Positions 41,980-51,018 of a stretch of DNA of 64,000 bases are shown here, one piece after another. Numbering within the stretch: position 1 is the first letter of the stretch; each line of letters opens with the position of its first letter. The stretch comes from Saccharothrix ecbatanensis (GTDB taxonomy: Bacteria; Actinomycetota; Actinomycetes; Mycobacteriales; Pseudonocardiaceae). The notes under the pieces are model-generated. The model was given only the letters and a program-made list of their open reading frames with translations, was not told where the DNA came from and did not search any database. The stretch is from the NCBI RefSeq assembly GCF_014205015.1, contig NZ_JACHMO010000001.1, positions 1,798,001-1,862,000 on the forward strand, given 5' to 3'. The position numbers were made by a program, and so were the translations under genes.

Positions 41980-43419
41980 ATGGCCGTGCAGCGAAGACGA
42001 TGGGTCCTCGGCGGAAGCGTCGTGGGTGTCACGACCGCGCTGGTCCTCGGTGGGGTGTCGGTGGCGCAGCCCCCGGTCGGCGCCGGGACGAACGTGTCGA
42101 CGTGCAACAACCCGGTGCTGAACAAGACGTTGGCCGAGTGGGGGTCGCTGAGGGGTGCGACTCCCACCCGTGAGCCGGTCGCCGACCACCAGGCGGCGAG
42201 GTTCGCCTACGCGCAGCAGAACAACGCGGTGGCGAGCCCGTCGCTCTACCTGCCGCAGCAGCCGGTGCGGGCGGGGGAGCGGTGGACGTTCGGGTACGAC
42301 GTCGCCGCCACCCAGTCCGGTCGCGCCCGCGTCGAGGTGGACTGGTACTCCTCGCCTGAGGGCGACAACAGCGGGTACCTGGGCCACGTCGACGGCCCGT
42401 GGGTGTCGTTGCCGGCGTCCGGCTGGACGCGTGTCGCGGCCGACCTGACCGCGCCTTCCGGTGCGGTGCGGGCCAACGTGCTCAGCGACCACGAGTACAG
42501 CGCCGCCGGCGCGAGCTTCCGGGCGACCGCGTGCGACTACCGGGTCGGCGCCACCACGCCCACCACCACGGAACCGACGACCACCATTGACCCGACCACG
42601 ACGAGCCCGACCACCACCATCCCGAGCACGACGAGCACGACGAGCACCACCGCCACGACGACTACGACATCGACCACCACGACCACTACGACGACCCCGC
42701 CGGGTGACCCCACGCAGGCGGCCGTCCGTTACGGCTGGGGCACGCCGGAGCCGATCTCCGACGAGTTCGCCTACACCGGACCGGTGGACCCGGCCAAGTG
42801 GTCGGTGCCCAGCGGCACGGTCGGCGGCACGGCGGGCTGCTGGGAAGGCCACGCCAAGAACGGCAGGCGCTGCGCCAAGAACATGGCGGTGGCCGGCGGG
42901 ATCATGACCATGACGGGCGAGGCGAACGGCGACACCGGCTGGCTCAAGCAGAAGCAGGAGCGCCAGTACGGCAAGTGGGAGATCCGGTCGCGCTCGCGCA
43001 ACACCGGTTCCTCCGGCGGCCTGTACCACCCGCTGCACCTGATCTGGCCGACGTCGGAGAAGCGGCTGATCGACGGCGAGTACGACTGGGTCGAGTACTC
43101 CAACCCGGACGCGCAGTGCCTGTCGGCGTTCCTGCACTACCCGAAGAGCCCGAACGACAACAAGATCTACCGCCAGCTGTGCCCGATGGACATGACGCAG
43201 TGGCACAACTTCGCCTTCGAGTGGACCCCCGACGCCCTGGTCGGCTACGTCGACGGCGTCGAGTGGTTCCGCCTGTCCGGCGGCGCGGGCCCGGACGGGC
43301 GGGCGGACATCCAGGCGATGCCGTCCGGTCACCTCAACATCCAGCTGGACAACTTCACCGGTGCGGGTGGTCTGCGCTCAGCGGTGTTCGAAGTCGACTG
43401 GGTCCGCGTCTACTCCTGA
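41980..43419 (+). CDS. Secreted GH16 family glycoside hydrolase
   Basis: 479 residues. A signal peptide (1-36) with RRR start; an N-terminal beta-sandwich (about 40-190, CBM-like, with two Cys); a Thr/Ser/Pro linker (about 192-243); a GH16-like jelly roll (about 245-479) with the catalytic ExDxxE motif in DGEYDWVEYSN (Glu367, Asp369, Glu372) and WEIRSRSRN upstream. The family cleaves beta-1,3/1,4-glucans, agar-type galactans and related polymers. The ICDAQ-like surrounding sequence (NPDAQCLSAFLHYPKSP) is unlike lichenases, so I do not name a substrate. ATG 41980 has RBS GGGAG. Confidence 0.85.
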   Translation: MAVQRRRWVLGGSVVGVTTALVLGGVSVAQPPVGAGTNVSTCNNPVLNKTLAEWGSLRGATPTREPVADHQAARFAYAQQNNAVASPSLYLPQQPVRAGERWTFGYDVAATQSGRARVEVDWYSSPEGDNSGYLGHVDGPWVSLPASGWTRVAADLTAPSGAVRANVLSDHEYSAAGASFRATACDYRVGATTPTTTEPTTTIDPTTTSPTTTIPSTTSTTSTTATTTTTSTTTTTTTTPPGDPTQAAVRYGWGTPEPISDEFAYTGPVDPAKWSVPSGTVGGTAGCWEGHAKNGRRCAKNMAVAGGIMTMTGEANGDTGWLKQKQERQYGKWEIRSRSRNTGSSGGLYHPLHLIWPTSEKRLIDGEYDWVEYSNPDAQCLSAFLHYPKSPNDNKIYRQLCPMDMTQWHNFAFEWTPDALVGYVDGVEWFRLSGGAGPDGRADIQAMPSGHLNIQLDNFTGAGGLRSAVFEVDWVRVYS

Positions 43420-43440
43420 GCACGAACGTCCCACCGGACA

Positions 43441-44661
43441 TCAACGACGGCGAGGCTGGCCCAGCGCGGCGGGCGGGGTGTTCCCGGCTGTCGCGCCCTC
43501 GGCGTACTGCGGGGTCACGAGGAAGACGAACTCGTACACGCGGTCCGCGGCCAGTTCCGAGACGACGTAGGACTCGCTGATCCGGATGCCGTGGCGCATC
43601 AGCAGTTCCTGGTGCACCGGTGTCACCGCGCCGTCGTCGTTGACCGGGTTGCCGAACACCTCCAGCGCCCACGTGTCCCCACCGATGACGGCCGGTCGGA
43701 ACCGTGCCAGCCAACGGGCTTCGCGCAGGTAGATGCCGGGCATGCCCTTCGCGCCCTCCCACCGCGCGATGTCGGCGGGATCGCGCCGCGCCAGCAACTG
43801 GTTCCAGCCGGTGTGGAACAGCACCACGTCACCGGGTTCGAGACCGCGGATGCCGCCGAAGTCCATGGCGTCCCTGATGTCCTCGACCGTGATGCGGTAG
43901 TTCTCGCGCAGCAGCGGCTTCCCGTTGCGTGCCGGGTCGGCCAGGTCCTCCGTGCGGTTCCGGGCGAGCTTCACGCCCAGGACGTCCAACAGCACGCCGC
44001 GCGTGACGATCGGTCCCATGTTCTCGCTGCCCAGCCGCGTGGTGCCGTGGCCTCTGGCGATGTCGGGTCCGCGGAAGCCGTTGTAGAAGTACTCGGCCGC
44101 GCCGATGTGGTTGAGGTTGTCGAGCTGGCTGCCGATCTGGTACGTCGTCGCGAGCGGTTTCGGGTGGGTCGCCGAGGACTCCGCCTCGAACCTCTCCTCG
44201 TGCACGCTGACCCTGTTGACGCCCAGGGGATCGACGCCGATCAGGATGCCGCCCTCCGCTTGGAAACCGGGCGGCGGCGTGTACCCCCAGACCGTGAGCC
44301 GCTGCTGGTAGGTGCGGCGGGGCTCCATCCGCACGGCCGGGAAGCCGTTCCACATCAGCTCACCCAGGTTGTACGTCTTCACGTCGCGATGGGGGCGCAG
44401 CAGGGCGAGCGCCGACGCCGTCTTGGCCGGGGTCACCTCGTTGAGCGCGCCACGCTGGTCGTCGGGCCCGTAACGGCCGGGCGCCCAGTCCGACAGATTC
44501 GCCGGGTCGGAGTAGTCGAACAACGTGTCGTCCAGCGTGTCGGCGCTCGCCGGTGTCGTGCCGGCCAAGGCGGCGGCCCCGGCGGCGCCCGCCATCAGCA
44601 GCACCTGCCGACGGCCGACGTGGTGCTTGGCGAAGTAGTTGCTCAACAGGTCTGGATTCAC
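43441..44661 (-). CDS. Tat-exported cyclase family protein (kynurenine formamidase-like fold)
   Basis: 406 residues. A twin-arginine-type N-terminus (GRRQVLLMAGAAGAAALAG) precedes the PF04199-type domain (about 75-390). The metal site region reads TYQIGSQLDNLNHIG, in place of the usual HxGTHxDxPxH, with DVLFHTGW-like DVVLFHTGWNQL later. The family hydrolyses amides and lactones or isatin-type substrates. The GTxxD-to-SQLDN change is common in the large secreted/cytosolic subgroup. It lies 90 bases downstream of a LysR gene on the same strand and may belong to the same small-molecule pathway as the divergent DJ-1 operon. Confidence 0.82.
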   Translation of the reverse strand: MNPDLLSNYFAKHHVGRRQVLLMAGAAGAAALAGTTPASADTLDDTLFDYSDPANLSDWAPGRYGPDDQRGALNEVTPAKTASALALLRPHRDVKTYNLGELMWNGFPAVRMEPRRTYQQRLTVWGYTPPPGFQAEGGILIGVDPLGVNRVSVHEERFEAESSATHPKPLATTYQIGSQLDNLNHIGAAEYFYNGFRGPDIARGHGTTRLGSENMGPIVTRGVLLDVLGVKLARNRTEDLADPARNGKPLLRENYRITVEDIRDAMDFGGIRGLEPGDVVLFHTGWNQLLARRDPADIARWEGAKGMPGIYLREARWLARFRPAVIGGDTWALEVFGNPVNDDGAVTPVHQELLMRHGIRISESYVVSELAADRVYEFVFLVTPQYAEGATAGNTPPAALGQPRRR

Positions 44662-44751
44662 GCGGCGGCTCCTCCGGCACGGCGGGCTGCGGGCGAACCA
44701 GCTCTACCCGTGTGCCGGAGGAGAAGCAACGGCCGTCACCGCAATGCCGGA

Positions 44752-45642
44752 TCACCAGTGACGCGACTGTTCGAGCACATGGGTCCGCACGGCGTTCAGC
44801 GTGTGGCCGGCGGTGGCCCTGGTGGCCAGGTAGAGGGTGTTGAGAGGGGCGATCTCCGGGTGGTAGAGGACCGTGACCGCGCCGCCGTCCACCTCGTCCG
44901 AGCACAGGTACGTAGGAAGGACCGAGATGCCCGCCCCGGCGCGGACGGCGGCCAGCACCGCCCTCAGGTCCGGCACGGTCACCTGCGGCACGACCGTGGG
45001 CTTGTAGCCGAACACCGTCTGCCAGTAGCGGCGGATAATCGGGAGGTTGTCGGCGTACGAGATCAGCGGGGCGGCTTCCAGGGCCCCCGCGCCCCCTCGG
45101 TCGATCGCGTCGGCCGGGATCTTCGCGGCCCACTCCGCCGAGCCCACCAGGACGAAGCTCTCGTCCATCAGCGGGGTGGTGACGATGCCCGGCGCGCGGT
45201 CCAGCCGGGTCGAGACCACCATGTCGTACCGGCCCTCGGTGAGGCCGCACACCAGGTCGTCGGTCAGGCCGAACGTCAGCCGCAGCCTCAACCCGCCCGC
45301 GACGAGATCCGACAGCGCGGGCAGCACCCGGCACGACATCACCTCCGACGGGCCCGCCAGGTGCACCGTGCGGTCGGTCAGCTCCTCCGGCCGCACCCGC
45401 CGCGACACCGCCGCCTCCAGCGCGTCGAGCGCGTCCGCCGTGTCGCGGACCAGCTCGTGCGCCGCGTCGGTGGGCACGGCGCCCTTCGCGGTCCTGGTGA
45501 ACAACGGCTGCCTCAGCGCGCCCTCAAGCGCGCGGATCTGCCCGGTGACCGCGGGCTGCGAGATCCCCAGCACCCGTGCCGCCTTGGTGAGCGAGCCACA
45601 GCGGTACACGGCCAGGCACGTGGCCAACAACGAGTAGTCCAT
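44752..45642 (-). CDS. LysR-family transcriptional regulator 1
   Basis: 296 residues. N-terminal winged helix (about 1-60: LLATCLAVYRCGSLTKAARVLGISQPAVTGQIRALEG) and the type-2 periplasmic-binding-like effector domain (about 90-296), ending HTLNAVRTHVLEQSRHW. ATG 45642 is preceded by GGGGGG; earlier in-frame starts lack an RBS. It is paralogous along its whole length to the next LysR (shared LPIIRRYW, RAVLAAVxAGAGI and LNTLYLATRA), so a tandem duplication. It probably controls the cyclase gene downstream and/or the DJ-1 operon. Confidence 0.9.
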   Translation of the reverse strand: MDYSLLATCLAVYRCGSLTKAARVLGISQPAVTGQIRALEGALRQPLFTRTAKGAVPTDAAHELVRDTADALDALEAAVSRRVRPEELTDRTVHLAGPSEVMSCRVLPALSDLVAGGLRLRLTFGLTDDLVCGLTEGRYDMVVSTRLDRAPGIVTTPLMDESFVLVGSAEWAAKIPADAIDRGGAGALEAAPLISYADNLPIIRRYWQTVFGYKPTVVPQVTVPDLRAVLAAVRAGAGISVLPTYLCSDEVDGGAVTVLYHPEIAPLNTLYLATRATAGHTLNAVRTHVLEQSRHW

Positions 45643-45750
45643 CTGTTCCCCCCAGATGCGGACCTCGGCGACACTTCCCCCTGATGCGCGCACGTATACG
45701 ATCCGCGCCTATAGGAAAACGTTACTCCGATCAGCGCAAGAGTTACCTGA

Positions 45751-46650
45751 TCATTGCCAGAGCCTGCTCTGCATCAACAGGTGGGCGCGTACGGCCGCGA
45801 TTGCGGGCGTCAATTCGCTCCCCGCGCGGGTCGCCAGGTACAGCGTGTTGATCGGCGGGATCTCCGGCTCCAGCAGCGCGACCAGCGCGCCGGAGGCGAA
45901 CTCGCCCGCGCACAGGTACCGGGGCAGCACGGTGATCCCGGCGCCCGCGACCACCGCGGCCAGCACGCCGCGCAGGTCCGGCACCACCACGGCGGCCGAC
46001 GCGGCGGCGGGGCGGTGCCCGAACACGCTGCGCCAGTACCGCCGGATGATCGGCAACTCCTCGGCGTAGGCGATCAGCGGCACGTCCCGCAGCGCCGCGG
46101 CGCCCTCGGCCGCCACCCGCCCGGGGCCGATCCGCCGCGCCCAGTCCGGGTTCGCCACCAGCACGAACTCCTCGTCGGTGAGCGGGACGGCGGTGGTCGC
46201 CCTGGTCCGCGGCCGCACGGTGGACAGCACCAGGTCGAACCGCCCGGTCGGCAGCCCGGCCAGCAGATCGTCCGCCAGCCCGGTGCTCACCCGCAGCCGC
46301 AGCCCTTGCTCGACCAGCGGCGCGAGCGACGGCAGCACCTTCACCGTGGTCAGCTCGACCGGGCCGGCCAGGTGCACCGGCCGGGCGAACAGGCCGCGGT
46401 CCGGCCGCGACCGACCCACGGCGACCAGCGCGTCGATGTGCGTGCCGACCCGTGCGGCCAGCTCGTCGGCGACCGCCGTCGGCGCCACACCACGCGGCAG
46501 CCGTTCGAACAGCTGTTGGTCCAGCTCCCGCTCCAACGCCCGCAGGTGCGCGGTCACGGTCGACTGGGACAGGCCGAGCGACCGTGCGGCGGCGGTGAGC
46601 GTCCCCGCCCGGTAGACCTCCAGGAACGTCCTCATGAGGTCGAGTTCCAT
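45751..46650 (-). CDS. LysR-family transcriptional regulator 2
   Basis: 299 residues. Winged helix at about 1-60 (MRTFLEVYRAGTLTAAARSLGLSQSTVTAHLRALER) and effector domain to the end (AVRAHLLMQSRLWQ). RBS GGAGG lies 7 bases before ATG 46650. It is divergent from the DJ-1/cupin operon, the classical LysR arrangement, with a symmetric site between them at 46682. It is a close paralogue of the LysR encoded next to it. Confidence 0.92.
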   Translation of the reverse strand: MELDLMRTFLEVYRAGTLTAAARSLGLSQSTVTAHLRALERELDQQLFERLPRGVAPTAVADELAARVGTHIDALVAVGRSRPDRGLFARPVHLAGPVELTTVKVLPSLAPLVEQGLRLRVSTGLADDLLAGLPTGRFDLVLSTVRPRTRATTAVPLTDEEFVLVANPDWARRIGPGRVAAEGAAALRDVPLIAYAEELPIIRRYWRSVFGHRPAAASAAVVVPDLRGVLAAVVAGAGITVLPRYLCAGEFASGALVALLEPEIPPINTLYLATRAGSELTPAIAAVRAHLLMQSRLWQ

Positions 46651-46681
46651 CCGCACCTCCCTGGCTCAGCGTGCATCCTAA

Positions 46682-46699
46682 CCATCGATAATCCGATGG
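46682..46699. promoter_or_regulatory. Symmetric LysR-type site CCATCG-N6-CGATGG
   Basis: A perfect 6-bp dyad with 6-base spacer, containing ATCG-N6-CGAT, which fits the T-N11-A LysR rule. It lies 32 bases upstream of LysR 2 and in the divergent promoter region. A further half-site, CCGATGGG, follows at about 46726. Confidence 0.6.
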
Positions 46700-46814
46700 C
46701 AGTGTGCCAGGAGACGCATTGGATTCCGATGGGTCGCCGAGCTTACGCTCGACCGGCGCGCGGAGGTGAGTGATACGCCGTGCGACCGGAAGAGACAACA
46801 CAAGGGGGAACGGA

Positions 46815-47507
46815 ATGTCCGAGCGGAAGAAGATCCTCATCGCCTTGACCAGCCACGAGCGGTTGGGCGACACCGGCCGGAGCACCGGGTTCTACCTGCC
46901 CGAGGCGGCCCACCCGTGGCGGGTGTTCACCGAGGCGGGCTACGAGGTGGACCTGGTGTCGGTGCGGGGCGGCAACCCGCCGCGTGACGGGGTCGATCCC
47001 TCCGACGCGGCGCAGACGAGCTTCCTGGCGGACGAGGTGGTCGCGGCGAAGCTCGCGGCCACGCCCACCGCGGCCCAGGTCGACGCGGGGGAGTACGCGG
47101 CGATCCTGTTCGCGGGCGGCCACGGCACCATGTGGGACTTCCCGGAGGACTCGGCGTTGGCGGGGGTGGCGAGGGACATCTACGAGGCGGGAGGGGTCGT
47201 CTCGGCGGTGTGCCATGGTCCGGCGGGCCTGGTGAACGTCACCCTCTCCGACGGCGTCCCGCTGGTGGCGGGCAAGCGGGTCGCGGCGTTCACCAACGCC
47301 GAGGAGGCCGCGGTGGGCCTCGACCGGGTGGTGCCGTTCCTGTTGCAGAGCCGGCTGGAGGAACGGGGCGCGGTGCACGTGCCGGCCGACAACTTCGCGG
47401 CCAACGTGGTCGTCGACGAACGCCTCGTCACCGGCCAGAACCCGGCGTCGGCGACCGGTGTGGCCGAGGCCGTCGTGCGTGAATTGGCGGCGATCACGGT
47501 CGGCTGA
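46815..47507 (+). CDS. DJ-1/PfpI family protein 1 (Hsp31-type)
   Basis: 230 residues. Nucleophile Cys133 in SAVCHGPAGL with the neighbouring His, and the Glu in FYLPEAAHPW (about 30) that tunes the Cys; FAGGHGTMWDFP is typical of the Hsp31/glyoxalase III subgroup. Such enzymes act as glutathione-free glyoxalases, deglycase-like or hydratase enzymes. It is the first gene of the operon divergent from LysR 2. ATG 46815 follows GGGGGAACGGA. The third DJ-1 protein (51015) is its closest relative here. Confidence 0.9.
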   Translation: MSERKKILIALTSHERLGDTGRSTGFYLPEAAHPWRVFTEAGYEVDLVSVRGGNPPRDGVDPSDAAQTSFLADEVVAAKLAATPTAAQVDAGEYAAILFAGGHGTMWDFPEDSALAGVARDIYEAGGVVSAVCHGPAGLVNVTLSDGVPLVAGKRVAAFTNAEEAAVGLDRVVPFLLQSRLEERGAVHVPADNFAANVVVDERLVTGQNPASATGVAEAVVRELAAITVG

Positions 47508-47664
47508 CGGCGCCGGTCGTGATCCACCGCGCCGGCGTTACAGGTTTGTCCACGGTATTTCGAGAATAGCCGCTTATGGGTGGTATCCGGATTCTTATTT
47601 GATTGCCCCTTTCGTCGCGTGTTTGACTTTTCCCATCAGTTCTCGGGGGAAAACTGGGGGGATC

Positions 47665-48456
47665 ATGAAAGAAGTGGCCGAGTTGGCGCCGCGGGCGCCG
47701 GCCGAGGTCGACACCGGGTCCGGGGTGGTCCGGTTCGACGCGGGCAACGCCGACGTCAAGGCGCTCACCCGGCTCGTGCGTGGGGGAGCACGCACGGCCA
47801 ACGAGCAGTTCGACGCCGACGCCCACCTGGACGAGGTGGTGCCCAAGCCGTGGGGGTACGAGTACCGGGCCTACGTCGACGAGTTCTTCGACTTCTGGGC
47901 CCTGCACATCAGCCCGCCGCACAGCACGTCGGTCCATGTGCACCCGCGCAAGCTGACGTACCTGATCTGCTTGGGCGGCCGGGGCGTCACGACCGGACTG
48001 GACCGCGCCGAGGTGCCGGTCAGGGCGGGGACGGTGCTGCGCATCGCGCCGGGCGCGTTCCACGGCACCCGCAACACCGGCGACGAACCGCTGGAGCTGA
48101 TCGAGGTCGAGGTGCCGCGCAACAAGTTCGACCTGATCAGGCTCGCCGACGACTACAGCCGCACCGGCCAGGGGTACGAGACCGAGTCGCGGCAGGCGGA
48201 CCAGCACCCGATGCGCCGCATCCCGTCCTTCCCGAACGCCCGGATGCGCGACCGCGCCCCGGACGGCCGGTTCCGGTTCGAGCTGCGCACCGGGATGGAC
48301 CTGTTCTACCGCAGGCGGCCCGAGGACCTGTTCCACGTGCCGCTGTGCATGGCCGGCGTCGTGCACTCCGACGTCACGATCCTGACCGGCCACGCGGACG
48401 ACCGCAGGCGTCCGCAGACCGATCTGCACTACCTGTCGATCAGCCGTGCGGCTTAA
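47665..48456 (+). CDS. Cupin domain protein
   Basis: 263 residues. One cupin barrel at about 65-160: KPWGYEYRAYVDEFFDFWALHI, SPPHSTSVHVHPRKLTYLIC, APGAFHGTRNTGDEPLELIEVE. The metal-binding HxH-E-H pattern is VHVHPRK with a later GAFHGTRN. The opening KPWGYE resembles sugar-phosphate isomerase-type and dioxygenase cupins. The C-terminal 100 residues (FRFELRTGMDLFYRRRPED and onward) are not a recognised domain. ATG 47665 follows an A/G-rich leader with GGGGG. It lies between two DJ-1 genes, in a 157-base gap after the first, so it may have its own promoter. Confidence 0.8.
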   Translation: MKEVAELAPRAPAEVDTGSGVVRFDAGNADVKALTRLVRGGARTANEQFDADAHLDEVVPKPWGYEYRAYVDEFFDFWALHISPPHSTSVHVHPRKLTYLICLGGRGVTTGLDRAEVPVRAGTVLRIAPGAFHGTRNTGDEPLELIEVEVPRNKFDLIRLADDYSRTGQGYETESRQADQHPMRRIPSFPNARMRDRAPDGRFRFELRTGMDLFYRRRPEDLFHVPLCMAGVVHSDVTILTGHADDRRRPQTDLHYLSISRAA

Positions 48457-48495
48457 GCGGACCGATCGACCACACCACAGGGGGGAACTTCAACC

Positions 48496-49038
48496 ATGAG
48501 CCGCAGCGCGGTCATCATCACAGGTCCCGGTTTCCAGGACCACGATGTCGTCTACACGTACTACCGGCTCCTCGAAGAGGGCTGGCAAGTCGACATCGCC
48601 ACCAAGAACGCCGACGAGGTCACCGGCAAGTACGGCGTGCCGCTGCCGATGGACAAGACGGCCCGTCCGCTGATCTCGTTCGACGACCTCGCGGTCGACG
48701 CCTACGACGCGGTCCTGCTCACCGGTGGGCACGAGGCGCCGGACCGGGTGCGCCAGGACCACCGGGTGCTCGACTTCGTCGCCGGCATGGCCGACGCGAA
48801 CAAGGTCGTCGCGGGGCTGTGCCACGGCCCGTGGATCATGATCAGCGCAGGGGTCCTGCGCGGTCGTCGGGCCTGCGCCTACATCGGGTTGCGCGACGAC
48901 GTCGTCAACGCGGGCGCCGAGGTGGTCGACAGCGACGTCATCGTCGACGGCAACATCATCACCTGCTCGTACTACGGGTACATGGGCGCTTTCATGCGCG
49001 CGGTGTTCGAGACGACCGAGAAGCTGAGCGCCGCGTGA
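48496..49038 (+). CDS. DJ-1/PfpI family protein 2 (PfpI subgroup)
   Basis: 180 residues, the short PfpI/YhbO-like form. Nucleophile Cys109 in GLCHGPW; LLTGGHEAPDRVR; the conserved early PGFQDHDVV is the segment that normally holds the acid residue (Glu/Asp). It is shorter than and clearly distinct from the other two DJ-1 proteins of the locus, closer to protease I/isonitrile-hydratase-type members. Its stop overlaps the GTG start of the HAD gene, so the two are coupled. Confidence 0.88.
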   Translation: MSRSAVIITGPGFQDHDVVYTYYRLLEEGWQVDIATKNADEVTGKYGVPLPMDKTARPLISFDDLAVDAYDAVLLTGGHEAPDRVRQDHRVLDFVAGMADANKVVAGLCHGPWIMISAGVLRGRRACAYIGLRDDVVNAGAEVVDSDVIVDGNIITCSYYGYMGAFMRAVFETTEKLSAA

Positions 49039-49763
49039 CGGGCAGGGTCCTGGCGCTCGACTTCGACGGCGTGGTGTGCGACGCGCTCGCCGAGTGCGCG
49101 TTGATCACCTGGTTCGGTGTGCACAGGCACGACTGCGGCACGCCGGGCAGCGAGCACCTGGAGGCGGTGCCGGGGGAGTTCGTGGCGCGGTTCCGCAAGG
49201 TCCGCGACTACGCCCGGCTGCTCGACCACTTCGTCGTCGCCCACCACCCGGAGGCCGACGCCGTGGTCACGCAGCGCGAGTTCGACGCGCTGTTCGCCTC
49301 GATCGACCCCGTCGAAGTGGCGGCGTTCACCGAGGCGGCCGGCGCGGCACGGGCCTGGCTGCGCGAACGTGAGCCGGAGTTCTGGCTGGACCTGCACACC
49401 CTGTACCCGGGGTTGCCGGAGGCACTGCGGCGGCACGCGGGTTCGGTGGCGATCATCACCGCCAAGGACGACGCGTCGGTACGGGCGATCCTCGACCGGC
49501 ACGCGCTGGGCTCCACCGTCGCCGAGGTGTACGGGGAGTGCGGGGCCAAGGCGGACGCGGTGCGCGACCTCGCGGCACGCCGCGGCGTGGACCCGTCGTC
49601 GGTGATCTTCGTGGACGACAACCTGGCCAACGTGCGTCGGGTTGCCGAGACCGGCGCCCGCGCGTTGTGGGCGCAGTGGGGCTACCAGATCCCGGAACAC
49701 CGGGACGAGGCCGCCCGACACGAGGTCGAACCGTTGGAACTGTCCGCCCTCGCGGGGATCTGA
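49035..49763 (+). CDS. HAD-superfamily hydrolase
   Basis: 242 residues. Motif I LDFDGVVCD (nucleophile and acid Asp), motif II IITAKDD (T in place of S/T), motif III Lys (AKADAVRD) and motif IV VDDNLANV are all in order, so a competent phosphatase-type enzyme. The cap region is at about 20-125. GTG 49035 overlaps the preceding stop. It could remove a phosphate from a sugar or acyl intermediate handled by the cupin/DJ-1 proteins. A hairpin follows before the exporter gene. Confidence 0.87.
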   Translation: MTGRVLALDFDGVVCDALAECALITWFGVHRHDCGTPGSEHLEAVPGEFVARFRKVRDYARLLDHFVVAHHPEADAVVTQREFDALFASIDPVEVAAFTEAAGAARAWLREREPEFWLDLHTLYPGLPEALRRHAGSVAIITAKDDASVRAILDRHALGSTVAEVYGECGAKADAVRDLAARRGVDPSSVIFVDDNLANVRRVAETGARALWAQWGYQIPEHRDEAARHEVEPLELSALAGI

Positions 49764-49776
49764 CCCCGCCTACCAG

Positions 49777-49812
49777 GGTGCCGTGCGGGCTTCCGCGTGC
49801 CCGCACGGCACC
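49777..49812 (+). terminator. Perfect 14-bp hairpin before the MFS gene
   Basis: GGTGCCGTGCGGGC at 49777-49790 pairs with GCCCGCACGGCACC at 49799-49812 over an 8-base loop, 14 bases after the HAD stop and 25 before the MFS start. With TTTC after it, it may terminate or attenuate expression of the exporter. Confidence 0.65.
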
Positions 49813-49836
49813 GCCTTTCGATCGTGAGGAGTACCC

Positions 49837-51018
49837 ATGACGGCCAGCCGTGCCCCGGTGGCGCCGGTCGGCGGGCTCACCGGCGTGCAAGTGGCGCCGC
49901 TGGTCGCCCTGGCCCTGTTGGTGCCCGCGCAGCTGTACCTCGCCATCCCGCTGAGCCCGACGTTCGGCGAGGTGTTCGGGGTGGACGACACTGCCGCGGT
50001 GTGGGCGGGCAGCGCGTTCGCCATCGCCTACGCGGTGGGGTTCCTGGTCTTCGGGCCGCTGTCGGACCAGGTCGGCCGCCGGGCGGTGCTGGTCGTCGGC
50101 ACGGTCGCCACCGCGGTGGCGACCGTGCTGGCGGGCGTGGCGACGGAGTGGGAGGTGTTCCTGGCCTGCCGGGCGCTCCAGGGGTTCGCCGCGTCGTCGT
50201 TCGCACCGGTGGCGCTTGTCCTGGTGGCCGAGCGGGTCGCGCCGGAGCGCCGGGCGACGGTGATGACGGCGGTGACCGGAGGGCTGCTCGGCGCGGGCGT
50301 CGTGGGCCAAGCGGTGGGAGCGCTCGCCGTGGACGCGTGGAGGCTGCCGTTCTGGGTGGGCGCGGTGTGCTACGCGACCACCGCGTTCGTCCTCGCCCGC
50401 CTGCTGCCGCCGGATCGTCCGGTCGCGTCGACGTCGTGGCGTGGTGCGCCGCGGACGATGGCCAGGCTGGCGACCACCTGGCCGGCGGTGGCCGTGTTCG
50501 CGGCGGCGCCAACGGTGTTCGGCGGGTTCGTGGCCGTGTACGCGGTGCTCGGCCCGCACCTGGCCGCGACGACCGGGATCACCGCGTCCGGGCAGGTCGG
50601 CGTCCGGGCGGTCGGTGCGATCGCGCTGGTCGTCGCGCCGGTGGTGTCGGGTCTGCTGTCCCGGCGCGGACCGCGGCACGTGCCGGTGGCCGGGTTCCTC
50701 ACCGCCGCGGTGGGCATGCTGGTCGCTCTCGCGGGTGCGGACCTGCCCGTGATCGCGGTGGCGGGCAGCGTGGTCGTCGTCGCGGGGATGGGACTGGCCG
50801 TGCCGGGGCTGGTGGGGCTGCTGCACACCCTGGTCCCGGCCGCGGCGGGCACCGCGATCGCCGTCAACACGTGCGTGCTGTTCGCGGGAGCGGCGCTCGC
50901 CCAACCACTCGCCGCGTCGCTGGGCTACCGGCCCACTCTGATCACCTACGCCGTCGCGCTAGTGGCTGCGGCCGTGCTCGTCGGAACATCCGCCCGTCCA
51001 TCCGGAGGTACCTCGTGA
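49837..51018 (+). CDS. MFS drug/metabolite exporter, 12-TM type
   Basis: 393 residues, predicted 12 membrane helices. Loop 2-3 motif reads GPLSDQVGRRAVL (canonical GxLaDrxGrk), and the drug-resistance-type helix-5 region GLLGAGVVGQAVGALAVDAWR is present, as in Bcr/CflA-type proton antiporters. The next gene overlaps its stop (GTGA), so the exporter and the third DJ-1 protein are made together. It probably exports the compound made or detoxified by this locus. Confidence 0.9.
   Translation: MTASRAPVAPVGGLTGVQVAPLVALALLVPAQLYLAIPLSPTFGEVFGVDDTAAVWAGSAFAIAYAVGFLVFGPLSDQVGRRAVLVVGTVATAVATVLAGVATEWEVFLACRALQGFAASSFAPVALVLVAERVAPERRATVMTAVTGGLLGAGVVGQAVGALAVDAWRLPFWVGAVCYATTAFVLARLLPPDRPVASTSWRGAPRTMARLATTWPAVAVFAAAPTVFGGFVAVYAVLGPHLAATTGITASGQVGVRAVGAIALVVAPVVSGLLSRRGPRHVPVAGFLTAAVGMLVALAGADLPVIAVAGSVVVVAGMGLAVPGLVGLLHTLVPAAAGTAIAVNTCVLFAGAALAQPLAASLGYRPTLITYAVALVAAAVLVGTSARPSGGTS

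Noticed and set aside
43441..44661. Cyclase-family protein as an inactive pseudogene
   Set aside because: Frame is intact over 406 codons with Tat signal; the altered metal motif occurs in other members.
47580..49034. Long 5' extension of the HAD gene frame
   Set aside because: It is the shadow frame of the cupin and DJ-1 genes; HAD motif I starts at GTG 49035, coupled to the preceding stop.
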